This document shows positions 11,801 to 20,154 of a DNA stretch of 64,000 nucleotides, piece after piece. The stretch is from Reticulitermes speratus (lineage: Eukaryota > Arthropoda > Insecta > Blattodea > Rhinotermitidae). The stretch is from assembly GCA_021186555.1 (NCBI GenBank), contig JAJKFL010000004.1:41522351-41586350 (forward strand). The letters run 5' to 3'. Both the position numbers and the translations under genes were made by a program. The number at the start of each line of letters is the position of its first letter. The first letter of the stretch is position 1. The notes under the pieces are model-generated. The model saw nothing but the letters and a program-made list of their open reading frames with translations. It was not told the DNA's origin and searched no databases.

Positions 11801-14800
11801 TGGCATCAAGGTGTTATCGGACAGCGATGGGAACGAGCAGCGACAGCTGGACAGGGAAACAAGGGCGCAGGATGCTTGGTTGCTGTGAGGAGATTCTGAA
11901 GGAGAAGAAGGGGTCTTTGTGTCGTCAGACGTCAATGCTTGATTTGTTCAGGTCATCTTCAGGGACTCGTGTGTCGCCACCTGTATTGTTGGACATTGGA
12001 GATGATGATCCATATGACCTGCCTGCAGTTCAAGAGAAAGTGTCTCCTCTCAAATTGTTATTTCTTTGTCAGATTTCATACTTATTGTAATTCTTCCTAA
12101 TTATAAATATATGTTTTTCCTTGGTCAAAACATTGTCTGAAATCACTCTCCCGATTTTAACATTGCGTTTATAGGAAAAATCTATCTCGACTAACGTCGC
12201 CGGTTTTGGTACTACCTACGACGTAAATTCGGGGGATGATTGTAATTATATGAAATCTGTGGTCTTCTGGGTTATTACACGGCGTCGTGTGGTAATTATT
12301 TACCGACGTTTCGGGACAACGTATCGGTCCCATTCTCACGGGTCAAGATTCCTACTTTTTTTTCCTACTTGGAATCTTGACCCGTGAGAATGGGACCGAT
12401 ACGTTGTCCCGAAACGTCGGTAAATAATTACCACACGACGCCGTGTAATAACCCAGAAGACCACAGATTTCATCAACATCGCGGCGGAAGCCTGAAATCA
12501 AGGATGTAATTATATGACACCATAAATTTACGACAGTGAAGCTGATCACTTAAGCAGTTCAGAATTGTGACCATTATGGACCGGAATTGTTGATCCGTGC
12601 TAAAAAGTGTCTGTTATTCGCGATGAATTGCGATTTGTTTTAAAGTTAGCAGCCTGTGATGAACTAAGACTGAAATAAAGAACTGGCAGCGCCTTGCACA
12701 AATCAGGGTACAGAAATGCGCAAAGCATAAGCATTTTGTTTACAGCTTTTACTGAGATACTGTACTTTCTTGCTGTAACTGGTGCTCACGAGTTATTTTG
12801 CCTAGTGTCGGACGAAACGTCATTGCATGATCCAGTTTTTATTAGGAAGCGCTCTGGCATATTTCGCAAATAACCCAGCAGCAACAAATTTAGCAGAAGT
12901 TAATGAAGACTCCGCGACAGTCGATCTACCCGCTTGACACGTAATTGGGACTTCAGGCATGGCTCTACAATAATGAGCTTATTGTAAACATAGGCAAATC
13001 AAAAGTGATGTCATTTTATTCTCGTCATTGTCGACGCTACTGCAGTCCTAATATAATTTATAATAATATGGAAATCACTTAAGCTCTGTACTAAAATGTT
13101 TAGGATTTACTATAAGTAACAATTTAAATTGGAAGACCCATATTCAAACCCTGTGTGCATGCCTGAGTAAGGTTTATTATATTCTCAAATCCATAAAAGG
13201 GGTCATGAGTTTGCACACAATTAAAACTATCTATTTTGCTTATTTTCAGACTCGTATGAAAGACGGCATTGCATTATGGGGGACTGACTGTGATAGCGTT
13301 AAGGTTTTTTGTAGGCAAAAGAAAGTCATCAGACTTATTGCTGGAGTTAAGAAATATGAATCATGTAGACAGATTTTTAAGGATTTTAAAATTTTAACAA
13401 TGCCATCAGTCTGTATTTTAGATGTTTTATAAATAAGAATAAGAAGTGTCTCAACAATAACTGTGATATTCACAATCATAATACAAGCAGTAAGTGTGAC
13501 TGCACGCTCACAGTTGCAATACAACACAATATCAAATATGGCTATCAGACTGTTTAATAACTTGCCTGACAGAATAAAAATGGTTGATAATTATAAAAGC
13601 TTCAAAGGTGAAGTAAAATTGATACTTTTACAGAATTCTTTTTATTCTCTTCAACAGTATTATAATTTTAATGTTGATTTCAGGCTTCCGCCGCGATGTT
13701 GATGAAATCTGCGGTCTTCTGGGTAATTACACGGCGTCGTGTGGTAAATAATTACCACATGACGCCGTGTAATTACCCAGAAGACCGCAGATTTCATAAT
13801 TTTAATGGTTTTTAGAATTACTAATTGAGACACTTCTGTAGCTATTTTATACGTATCTTATTTGACTTAGTGTAGCTTAAGTTGTACAGGAATTGTTGTA
13901 ACGTGAACATAATGGTATATTGTGTGACTTAATGCTACAGTCGTTACGACATGTATGTGGTATATACCGTACATTGTTATATTCAAACTGTACATAATGG
14001 TATATTGTGTGACTGTTAATGTTACAGTCGTTACGACGTGTATCTGCTATATACATTGTTATATTCAAACTGTACATAATGGTATATTGTGTGATTGTTA
14101 ATGTTACAGTCGTTACGACGTGTATCTGCTATATACATTGTTATATTCAAACTGTACATAATGGTATATTGTGTGACTGTTAATGTTACAGTCGTTACGA
14201 CATGTATGTGGTATATACCGTCCATTGTTATATTCAAACTGTACATAATGGTATATTGTGTGACTGTTAATGTTACAGTCGTTACGACGTGTATCTGCTA
14301 TATACATTGTTATATTCAAACTGTACATAACCACAATGTATTTAGTACAGCTATTTGTATTGATTTATACGATATTATGGGCTTATCCAATGTCGCTGTT
14401 GTCATTAATGGGATGAATAAAGAATAAATAATAATAATAATAATAATAATAATATTTCGCGAGATTCTTTCATTACTGTGATAATGTCCAGTCACGTGCT
14501 GCTGTTTTTGTTTTGAATGACGTAGCTTTTCGTGACCTGCGAGAGGCAGTGCTGTCATTAGACGGCAACAAGGCAGGCAATGTACTTAGAAACGTTAACA
14601 TTAAGGCGCGTTCGCGTAACCATTGTTGCCGTGAAAAAGCAAAAAATATTACATATTCTGTGTGTGTGTGTGTGTGTGTGTGTGGGTCTGTAGCTTTAGT
14701 TATCCAGCATGCAAAGCGCATGCGCCGTATTATATTGTCATCTGTGGCCTGTCTGGCTGTACCATATTTTTCCACATTATCTCATAAACGACACGATTTT

Positions 14801-15458
14801 CGGAAAAACGTTATTGAACATACAATGTGTGTTTTTATTTTCTCTACAACTTTTGTCTGAAACATTTCTCATTCTAAGAAGGATTCAGCGAGATATCATA
14901 AATGTACATAGGTCTTCATGTAAAGTACCGTTATTGTTGTCGTATTTTAATGAAACTTGAATTTTCTGGACAGATTTTAGAAAAATACTCAAATATAAAA
15001 TTTCATGAAAATCCGTTGAGTGCGAGCCATGCGTGTTCCATGCGGACGGACGGACAGACAGACAGATATGACGAAGCTGATAGTCGCTTTACGCAGTTTT
15101 TCGAACGCTCCTAAAAAGCACTACAATCATCTCCAGTGACCTTGGCACTGCACGTTGTTCAGACAGACTTATTGTGCAAGGACTGTAAGAATGTCCGTAT
15201 TATCTGAATGGACAACAGGAATCCTATCGAATATGTAATGCAGTTGCTTGGTTCTCTGTGAGGTACGAACTGAATTTATATATTATTTTAGATAAATTGC
15301 TGGTTTCTAAAGGTTAAAGAATCTCATACTTTGTCTTGAAGTCTGTGGAATGAAGCTAAGGTAGTGTTAGTTGATGTGCAACTGACAGCGTGCAGTATTT
15401 ATATAACGTACAACTCACCTGATGCATACACCACAGTGAATCCAATTTTGTGCGGCAT
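1601..15458 (-). CDS. CEP104: CEP104 (centrosomal protein of 104 kDa), 5' seven coding exons; gene continues off left edge
   Basis: Coding exons in gene order are 15458-15419, 11377-11213, 9009-8780, 6823-6556, 5476-5265, 4851-4644 and 1790-1601. All introns are GT/AG and every phase joins correctly, giving 437 codons plus 2 nt. Seen: the start MPHKIGF, then a beta-rich N-terminal region with [15 protein letters not shown] and SRELKSV, the linker YDDLAFEMY, and a charged helical stretch. This order and these motifs match animal CEP104, whose N-terminus is a jelly-roll domain followed by coiled coil, TOG array and zinc fingers. Known for the family: it binds microtubule plus ends and ciliary tips and works with CP110/CEP97 and Joubert-syndrome proteins in cilium assembly. 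Human CEP104 is about 925 residues, so roughly half is present here. The TOG and zinc-finger part must lie to the left. Introns are 1-4 kb and full of repeats. Identification is confident; exon 7's acceptor is the least certain boundary. Confidence 0.9.
1791..2735. other. CEP104 intron 6, left part, no feature recognised
   Basis: Non-coding on both strands. Short ORFs here lack any recognisable domain or coding bias. It ends at the GGT/CAG/TAG trinucleotide tracts. Confidence 0.5.
2741..2821. repeat. Compound trinucleotide microsatellite (GGT)n, (CAG)n, (TAG)n
   Basis: A run of GGT/GAT units is followed by CAG units at about 2767-2786 and TAG units to about 2820, in CEP104 intron 6. Confidence 0.9.
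3102..3122. repeat. (CA)n microsatellite
   Basis: Roughly ten CA dinucleotides. Confidence 0.9.
3240..4252. repeat. 56-bp tandem array, about 18 copies
   Basis: The unit begins AAGCTTATGACATCGTTACT and ends ...CTGCAGTGTC; each copy carries a HindIII and a PstI site. Copies are nearly identical. Copies 3 and 6 share GTATAG instead of GCATAG, so the first six form a duplicated three-unit block. The last copy has two further changes (CATCTTTACTGCG). It lies in CEP104 intron 6. Confidence 0.97.
4426..4580. repeat. 51-bp tandem array, 3 copies
   Basis: The unit begins GTATAGTGTACAGTGCACGG. Because 51 is a multiple of three, all frames without stops give 17-residue repeat ORFs, which are not genes. 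Confidence 0.95.
4644..4851 (-). CDS. CEP104: CEP104 coding exon 6 (proline-rich linker)
   Basis: Acceptor CTGTTTGCAG precedes 4851 and donor GTGAGT follows 4644; 208 nt, phase 0 in and phase 1 out. It encodes [15 protein letters not shown] followed by a Pro/Gly/Ser-rich stretch ([24 protein letters not shown]). The linker is poorly conserved, so support comes mainly from exact phase compatibility with exons 5 and 7 and strong splice sites. Confidence 0.8.
4873..4915. repeat. (GACT)n/(TAAC)n microsatellite
   Basis: GACT units followed by TAAC units immediately upstream (gene sense) of CEP104 exon 6's acceptor region. Confidence 0.85.
4918..5140 (-). mobile_element. RTE-like 3' fragment (minus strand)
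   Basis: The reverse strand carries the family's tail: a GRPRxRW-like box, then GTGGACTGGATTAATCTGGC and the TTCCATAAAATATGGGAGTT-type end followed by the CTAGCTGAGGAACT end segment. Frameshifted and without coding capacity. Confidence 0.7.
5265..5476 (-). CDS. CEP104: CEP104 coding exon 5 (coiled coil)
   Basis: Acceptor TTTATTTCAG precedes 5476 and donor GTAAGA follows 5265; 212 nt. It encodes a charged helix with paired repeats: [48 protein letters not shown] and [11 protein letters not shown]. The same heptad-rich block follows the N-terminal domain in CEP104 orthologs. A decayed RTE copy begins about 65 bp upstream of this acceptor. Confidence 0.92.
5541..6395 (+). mobile_element. RTE-like retrotransposon fragment with RT core (copy B), decayed
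   Basis: The first 235 nt keep an open frame with RT motifs: [22 protein letters not shown] and the catalytic box [13 protein letters not shown]. After that the frame is interrupted, but similarity to copy A continues to the ATGGTAATGAACCTTCAGG end signature near 6325. It has no 5' half, as is usual for 5'-truncated insertions. It fills most of CEP104 intron 4 in antisense to the gene. Confidence 0.82.
6556..6823 (-). CDS. CEP104: CEP104 coding exon 4
   Basis: Acceptor TTTCTTAACAG precedes 6823 and donor GTAAGT follows 6556; 268 nt. It starts [11 protein letters not shown], continues through a low-complexity Asn/Ser linker, then [18 protein letters not shown] and [13 protein letters not shown], the start of the coiled-coil part. 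Intron 3 upstream contains an 11-copy 29-bp array and two SINEs. Confidence 0.92.
7055..7372. repeat. 29-bp tandem array, about 11 copies
   Basis: The unit includes CAGCAGTGTGCAAGTATCGG. Copies differ only by CACC/CGCC. It lies in CEP104 intron 3. Open frames across it are by-products of the repeat. Confidence 0.97.
7518..7792 (+). mobile_element. tRNA-derived SINE, family 1 (copy 1)
   Basis: The head resembles a tRNA, with a B-box-like CTTTGAATCTC near 7578. The body has the shared segments TGTTCAGACCGGCTCTGGG, GGCCACTCACTTCCATCTA and AAGAATGAGTGG. The tail ends with a (CTTTACC)-like repeat. Five copies of this family occur in the window. Confidence 0.8.
8104..8375 (-). mobile_element. tRNA-Leu-like SINE (family 3), with poly-G end
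   Basis: On the reverse strand the head reads GTGGCCGTGCGGTCTAAGGC, like a tRNA-Leu A-box region, and GGGTTTGAATCCCACC, a good B box, with an anticodon-arm-like interval between. The body runs to a 17-base G run (plus-strand C run 8105-8121) at the 3' end. It lies in CEP104 intron 3. The sequence between the boxes is too long and unpaired for a functional tRNA. Confidence 0.8.
8780..9009 (-). CDS. CEP104: CEP104 coding exon 3
   Basis: Acceptor TGCTTACAG precedes 9009 and donor GTACCC follows 8780; 230 nt, ending in phase 0. It encodes [32 protein letters not shown] and LNVHNQ, matching the second half of the CEP104 N-terminal domain. A short insert ([16 protein letters not shown]) relative to human is visible. 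Confidence 0.92.
9073..9240. mobile_element. Fold-back MITE, GTCTTCTGGGATGTGAC family (copy 1)
   Basis: It starts GTCTTCTGGGATGTGACACT and ends with the imperfect reverse complement ...ACATTCCAGAAGAT. Internal short segments are also partly palindromic (a CTTCAGG-like core appears in most copies). It has no coding capacity. About a dozen copies are scattered through the window; this one is in CEP104 intron 2. Confidence 0.75.
9303..9515 (+). mobile_element. tRNA-like SINE, family 2 (copy 1)
   Basis: It shares GAGGCCTGTGTTCAAACTCG (B-box-like) and the downstream GGGCAGGTTTTCATCTGCG and CCACCAAAGCTCCAT segments with copies at 29118, 50785 and 51165. Confidence 0.7.
9530..10138. other. CEP104 intron 2, no feature recognised
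   Basis: Non-coding sequence between two SINEs; no domain, RNA or repeat recognised on either strand. Confidence 0.5.
10139..10446 (+). mobile_element. tRNA-derived SINE, family 1 (copy 2)
   Basis: The best preserved plus-strand copy: tRNA-like head with GGGGTTCAATTCCC (B box), CCAGAGCGGCTCTGGGG, CCAAGGGGTAAAGAGGCTGG, then GAGTGGAGCTATACCTCTAC and a pyrimidine-rich 3' part. Confidence 0.85.
10895..11174. mobile_element. MITE with 20-bp terminal inverted repeats (copy 1)
   Basis: Left end CATTATTTTATCTGGCAACT and right end AGTTGCCAGATAAAATAATG are exact inverses. At 280 bp it has no coding capacity. A second copy with the same ends and internal similarity lies at 63320-63615. No clear target duplication was seen. 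It lies in CEP104 intron 2, ending 38 bp beyond exon 2. Confidence 0.85.
11213..11377 (-). CDS. CEP104: CEP104 coding exon 2 (N-terminal jelly-roll domain)
   Basis: Acceptor TTTCAG precedes 11377 and donor GTCAGT follows 11213. The exon is 165 nt, entering in phase 1 and leaving in phase 1. It encodes [30 protein letters not shown] and LAHQYLI, the most recognisable block of the CEP104 N-terminal domain. The split codon with exon 3 gives proline. Confidence 0.92.
11655..12080 (+). pseudogene. Unidentified coding-like segment, probably decayed
   Basis: GC-richer than its surroundings with several protein-like stretches. One plus frame reads [36 protein letters not shown] and, after a [21 protein letters not shown] second frame then reads [20 protein letters not shown]. 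Two in-frame TGAs and one frame change separate them. The reverse strand also has an 88-codon ORF. I do not recognise the family. It may be a retropseudogene or an exon of an unknown gene lying in CEP104 intron 1. Confidence 0.3.
12251..12472. repeat. Perfect palindrome, 102-bp arms, 18-bp spacer
   Basis: Left arm 12251-12352 and right arm 12371-12472 are exact reverse complements; the spacer is T-rich. The outer ends (TGAAATCTGTGGTCTTCTGG) resemble the fold-back MITE family and the smaller palindrome at 13703-13796. Confidence 0.95.
12501..12960. other. CEP104 intron 1, no feature recognised
   Basis: Non-coding sequence between the palindrome and the non-LTR relic; nothing recognised. Confidence 0.5.
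12965..13672 (+). pseudogene. Non-LTR retrotransposon ORF2 C-terminal relic
   Basis: With frame changes it reads [40 protein letters not shown], a central IALWG-like block and [19 protein letters not shown]. After a gap it reads [13 protein letters not shown] and [13 protein letters not shown]. These are the conserved thumb and tail of jockey/CR1-type reverse transcriptases. Stops and frameshifts make it dead. Inverted copies of one flank (12458-12500 and 13674-13714) bracket it. Confidence 0.75.
13703..13796. repeat. Fold-back palindrome, 45-bp arms
   Basis: Arms 13703-13747 and 13752-13796 pair with one mismatch (GTCGTG against GTCATG). It is related to the outer part of the 12251-12472 palindrome, with GTCTTCTGGGTAATTACACG in the arm. 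Confidence 0.92.
13905..14335. repeat. Tandem array, period about 83 bp, 5 copies
   Basis: The recurring segments are AATGGTATATTGTGTGACTG and ATATTCAAACTGTACATAA, spaced 82-87 bp apart from 13911 to 14247. Overlapping ORFs on both strands are repeat by-products. Confidence 0.93.
14428..14455. repeat. (AAT)n microsatellite
   Basis: About nine ATA/AAT units following GAATAAATAATAAT. Confidence 0.9.
14470..15112. mobile_element. Interspersed repeat (TARQATD-type), copy 1
   Basis: It shares long segments with 51590-52030: GTAACCATTGTTGCC, GCGCCGTATTATATTG, TCTGGCTGTACCATATTTTT, CATTATCTCATAAACG and TTTCATGAAAATCC. Its reverse strand reads [15 protein letters not shown], which I recall as a recurrent spurious protein in cockroach and termite gene sets. 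A TG microsatellite (14658-14685) is inserted. It ends in a GGAC/GACA repeat near 15048-15064. Confidence 0.7.
15113..15415. other. CEP104 intron 1, 5' part
   Basis: No gene or repeat recognised directly downstream of CEP104 exon 1. Confidence 0.5.
15419..15458 (-). CDS. CEP104: CEP104 coding exon 1
   Basis: ATG at 15458-15456 opens [13 protein letters not shown], very like the start of animal CEP104, which fixes the start codon. The exon ends with one base of a glycine codon and a strong GTGAGT donor at 15418-15413. At 40 nt it is too short to be found as an ORF. Intron 1 is about 4 kb and contains a palindrome, a non-LTR relic, an 83-bp tandem array and a repeat with a TG tract. Confidence 0.88.
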
Positions 15459-16086
15459 TTCTATTCAAACCTGACACGTTACGTGTAAGTCAATGTCCCT
15501 TATATTTCTATTCACACATAAGACATTCATAATACAACCCGGCACGTATTTCCGTGGTAGTTCTTATTTCGTCAGGTCAGTTTCAACATTTTACGTTTTA
15601 AATTGTCATAAAAGTAAACGACATTTCATAACAGTATATATGCCCTGTTTTTCCCCCCCTGCAAGGTCGACCACACTGCACAGTGGCATCCCGTGTCACT
15701 CCGGAGCACACAAATTGCACCGTACTGACAGTACAGTCAGCCTAAACGCTTATCGGCGTTCCTCCATGTAAGTCGTCAGTAGCACTCAGAAGACGACACA
15801 CATCGTAGTGTGGAATTGTGTGCAGGACACTTTCGTCTGTAAGTGTCTGTACTGGGGATCAATAATGAGACGCTCCGTGTACCGGCTGTGGCGCCACTGT
15901 AGCTCGTACAGTGTGTGAAGTCCTGCTCGTGCTCCATACGCTATCCGGTAAATGGGCGAAACAAAACTCAGAAGGACGGTCACACACACACGTAACACTC
16001 TGAGCTGCTTGCTCAGTGGATCTGCTGCCAGGGCCAGTTTGAGGGGCCCGGCAACGTTATTCAGTTTAATACATAATTTTACAATT
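15459..16086. other. Upstream of CEP104; probable 5' UTR and promoter region
   Basis: The sequence upstream of the CEP104 start codon; part is CpG-richer than the introns. No TATA box was placed with confidence. Confidence 0.4.
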
Positions 16087-16087
16087 G

Positions 16088-16106
16088 CGGGGGGGGGGGG
16101 GGGGGG
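16088..16106. repeat. Poly-G run
   Basis: About 18 consecutive G directly before the SINE at 16107. Such runs are prone to length errors in assemblies. Confidence 0.85.
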
Positions 16107-16392
16107 CGCTGTTGAGAGTAGTCAGTACAGTGGCTAGCCTACGAGCTGGACTGTCCGGGGTTCGAATCCCGGCAGGAGCGACAGATCTCTCCGAAACGTT
16201 CAGACCAGATTTTGACCAGGAGATTGGCTGTCCGGACTACTTTCAGATTTTGACCAGACCAGCTTTTGGACCCACCCAACCTCCCATTCAATGGGTACCG
16301 TGGGCTCTTTCCCCGGGGACAAAGCGGGCGGTGCGTGAAGCTGGCCACTCACCTGAATTTAGTGCCGAGGTTAAGAATGAGTGCAGCTATAC
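16107..16392 (+). mobile_element. tRNA-derived SINE, family 1 (copy 3)
   Basis: The best tRNA-like head in the window: GTGGCTAGCCTACGAGCTGG (A-box region) and GGGGTTCGAATCCC, a perfect B box. The body has a small internal duplication of AGATTTTGACCAG. Its 3' portion (GAGTGCAGCTATACATTCAC) runs straight into the 24-bp minisatellite. Confidence 0.88.
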
Positions 16393-19300
16393 ATTCACTT
16401 ACCCTATATGCTATACATTCACTTACCCTATATGCTATACATTCACTTACCATATATGCTATACATCCACTTACCCTATATGCTATACATTCACTTACCA
16501 TATATACTATACATCCACTTACCCTATATGCTATACATCCACTTACCCTATATGCTATACATTCACTTACCATATATGCTATACATTCACTTACCCTATA
16601 TGCTATACATCCACTTACCCTATATGCTATACATTCACTTACCATATATACTATACATCCACTTACCCTATATGCTATACATCCACTTACCCTATATGCT
16701 ATACATTCACTTACCATATATGCTATACATTCACTACCCTATATGCTATACATTCACTTACCATATATGCTATACATCCACTTACCCTATATGCTATACA
16801 TTCACTTACCATATATACTATACATCCACTTACCCTATATGCTATACATCCACTTACCCTATATGCTATACATCCACTTACCATATATGCTATACATTCA
16901 CTTACCCTATATGCTATACATCCAATTACCCTATATGCTATACATCCACTTACCCTATATGCTATACATTCACTTACCCTATATGCTATACATTCACTTA
17001 CCATATATGCTATACATCCACTTACCCTATATGCTATACATTCACTTACCATATATACTATACATCCACTTACCCTATATGCTATACATCCACTTACCCT
17101 ATATGCTATACATTCACTTACCATATATGCTATACATTCACTTACCCTATATGCTATACATCCAATTACCCTATATGCTATACATCCACTTACCCTATAT
17201 GCTATACATTCACTTACCCTATATGCTATACATTCACTTACCATATATGCTATACATCCACTTACCCTATATGCTATACATTCACTTACCATATATGCTA
17301 TACATCCAATTACCCTATATGCTATACATTCACTTACCATATATGCTATACATTCACTTACCCTATATGCTATACATTCACTTACCATATATGCTATACA
17401 TCCACTTACCCTATATGCTATACATTCACTTACCATATATACTATACATCCACTTACCCTATATGCTATACATCCACTTACCCTATATGCTATACATTCA
17501 CTTACCATATATGCTATACATTCACTTACCCTATATGCTATACATCCAATTACCCTATATGCTATACATCCACTTACCCTATATGCTATACATTCACTTA
17601 CCATATATGCTATACATCCACTTACCCTATATGCTATACATTCACTTACCATATATGCTATACATCCACTTACCCTATATGCTAACATCCACTTACCCTA
17701 TATGCTATACATTCACTTACCATATATGCTATACATTCACTTACCATATATACTATACATCCACTTACCCTATATGCTATACATCCACTTACCCTATATG
17801 CTATACATCCACTTACCCTATCTGCTATACATTCACTTACCATATATGCTATACATTCACTTACCCTATATGCTATACATTCACTTACCATATATGCTAT
17901 ACATCCACTTACCCTATATGCTATACATTCACTTACCATATATACTATACATCCACTTACCCTATATGCAATACATTCACTTACGATATATACTATACAT
18001 CCACTTACCCTATATGCTATACATCCACTTACCCTATATGCTATACATCCACTTACCCTATATGCTATACATCCACTTACCCTATATGCTATACATTCAC
18101 TTACCATATATGCTATACATTCACTTACCCTATATGCTATACATTCACTTACCATATATGCTATACATCCACTTACCCTATATGCTATACATTCACTTAC
18201 CATATATACTATACATCCACTTACCCTATATGCTATACATCCACTTACCCTATATGCTATACATTCACTTACCATATATGCTATACATTCACTTACCCTA
18301 TATGCTATACATCCAATTACCCTATATGCTATACATCCACTTACCCTATATGCTATACATTCACTTACCCTATATGCTATACATTCACTTACCCTATATG
18401 CTATTACATCAACTTACCCTATATGCTATACATCCACTTACCCTATATGCTATACATTCACTTACCCTATATGCTATACATTCACTTACCATATATGCTA
18501 TACATTCACTTACCCTATATGCTTATACTTACCCTATATGCTATACATTCCTACTAATACCCTATATGCTATACATTCACTTACCCTATATGCTATACAT
18601 TCACTTACCCTATATGCTATACATTCACTTACCCTATATGCCTATACATCCACTTACCCTATATGCTATACATCCACTTACCCTATATGCTATACATTCA
18701 CTTACCCTATATGCTATACATTCACTTACCCTATATGCTATACATCCACTTACCCTATATGCTATACATTCACTTACCCTATATGCTATACATCCACTTA
18801 CCCTATATGCTATACATCACTTACCCTATGCTTACATTACTTCCAATCATACTTCACTTACCCTATGCTATAACATCACTTACCCTATATGCTATACATT
18901 CACTTACCCTATATGCTATACATTCACTTACCCTATATGCTATACATCATTACCCTATATGCATACATCCACTTACCCTATATGCTATACATCCACTTAC
19001 CCTATATGCTTACATCACTTACCCTATATGCTATACATTCACTTACCTATATGCTATACATCACTTACCCTATATGCTATACATCCACTTACCCTAATGC
19101 TATACATCACTTACCCTATATGCTATACATTCACTTACCTTATGCTATACATCACTTACCCTATATGCTATACATTCACTTACCCTATATGCTATACATC
19201 ACTTACCTATATCATCATCATTCACTTACCCTATTGCTTAATCCACTTACCCTATATGCTATACATCACTTACCCTATATGCTATAATATCCACTTACCT

Positions 19301-19560
19301 ATATGCTATACTCCACTTACCCTATATGCTATACATTCACTTATACCCTATATGCTATACATCACTTACCCTATATGCATACATCACTTACCTTATGCTT
19401 ACATTCACTTACCCTATAGCTTACTCACTTACCTTTCTATACATCCACTTACCATATGCTATACATCACTTACCATATGCATACATCACTTACCTATATG
19501 CTTCATCACTTACCTATATGCTATACTTCACTTACCTTATGTTACATTCACTACCCAAGT
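16383..19560. repeat. 24-bp minisatellite, about 130 copies
   Basis: The unit contains CTTACCCTATATGCTATACA followed by T/C-T/C-C/A-A. Two binary variants (ATTCAC/ATCCAC and CCCTATATG/CCATATATG) alternate. They form a higher-order unit of about 240 bp (ten monomers): 16801-17040 recurs almost exactly at 17041-17280. Units are regular to about 18,500, then indels become frequent. Long ORFs on both strands (up to 1159 codons) exist only because 24 is a multiple of three and the unit lacks stops. Confidence 0.97.
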
Positions 19561-20150
19561 ATAATCATTACCTTAGCATACATCCTTACCCTTGCAACAT
19601 CATTACTTTGCAACATCCTTACCAATTATACATCACTCCTATTGCATAATCATACCCTTGCATACACACTACTTATGCTTACACAACTTTCTTATTGCCT
19701 CATCCATTGTATAATATTATTTAACAACCTGCAACATACTACCTTAGTTCAACTTACCAATATCTTCCCTATGCTCACACCTTAGCTTCACACTCAAGTT
19801 CTCACACAACATATCCTACCCTATATGCAACATCATCCCACTTATCCTTACAATCTACACACTTCCCTGTCCACACATATCTTACACCTATGTTATCCTT
19901 CCCAATCTACTCACACCTTGCTTCACCACCTTAGCTTCACACACTTAGTCTCACTTACCTATATGCTATACATCACTTACCCTATTGCTATCATTCACTT
20001 ACCCTATATGCTTCATCACTTACCCATATGCTTATACTTCCTTACCCTATGTATCCTTCACCCTATAGTAAGTACCATGCATCACAGTATATACTGTATA
20101 CATTAGCCCAACTATACGCACATATTACTTCATACGATTCTGTCCATCAA
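19561..20150. other. Degenerate junction between two satellites
   Basis: The sequence keeps the vocabulary of the 24-bp unit (CTTACCCTAT, CATCACT, TTGCATA) but without a fixed period, as in a poor consensus of noisy reads. It leads into the 19-bp array. Confidence 0.6.
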
Positions 20151-20154
20151 AGCT

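Noticed and set aside
11666-11935. Minus-strand ORF as the CEP104 first exon
   Set aside because: It lacks the conserved start. A 40-nt exon at 15458-15419 encodes MPHKIGF and fits the phase of exon 2 exactly.
16130-16185. A functional tRNA gene
   Set aside because: The A and B boxes are good but the cloverleaf is not complete, and the same sequence recurs as the head of a dispersed SINE.
16085-19564. A 1159-codon ORF and several others of 100-760 codons
   Set aside because: They run through the 24-bp satellite. A stop-free unit whose length is a multiple of three gives long ORFs in several frames on both strands, and the first one also reads through a SINE.
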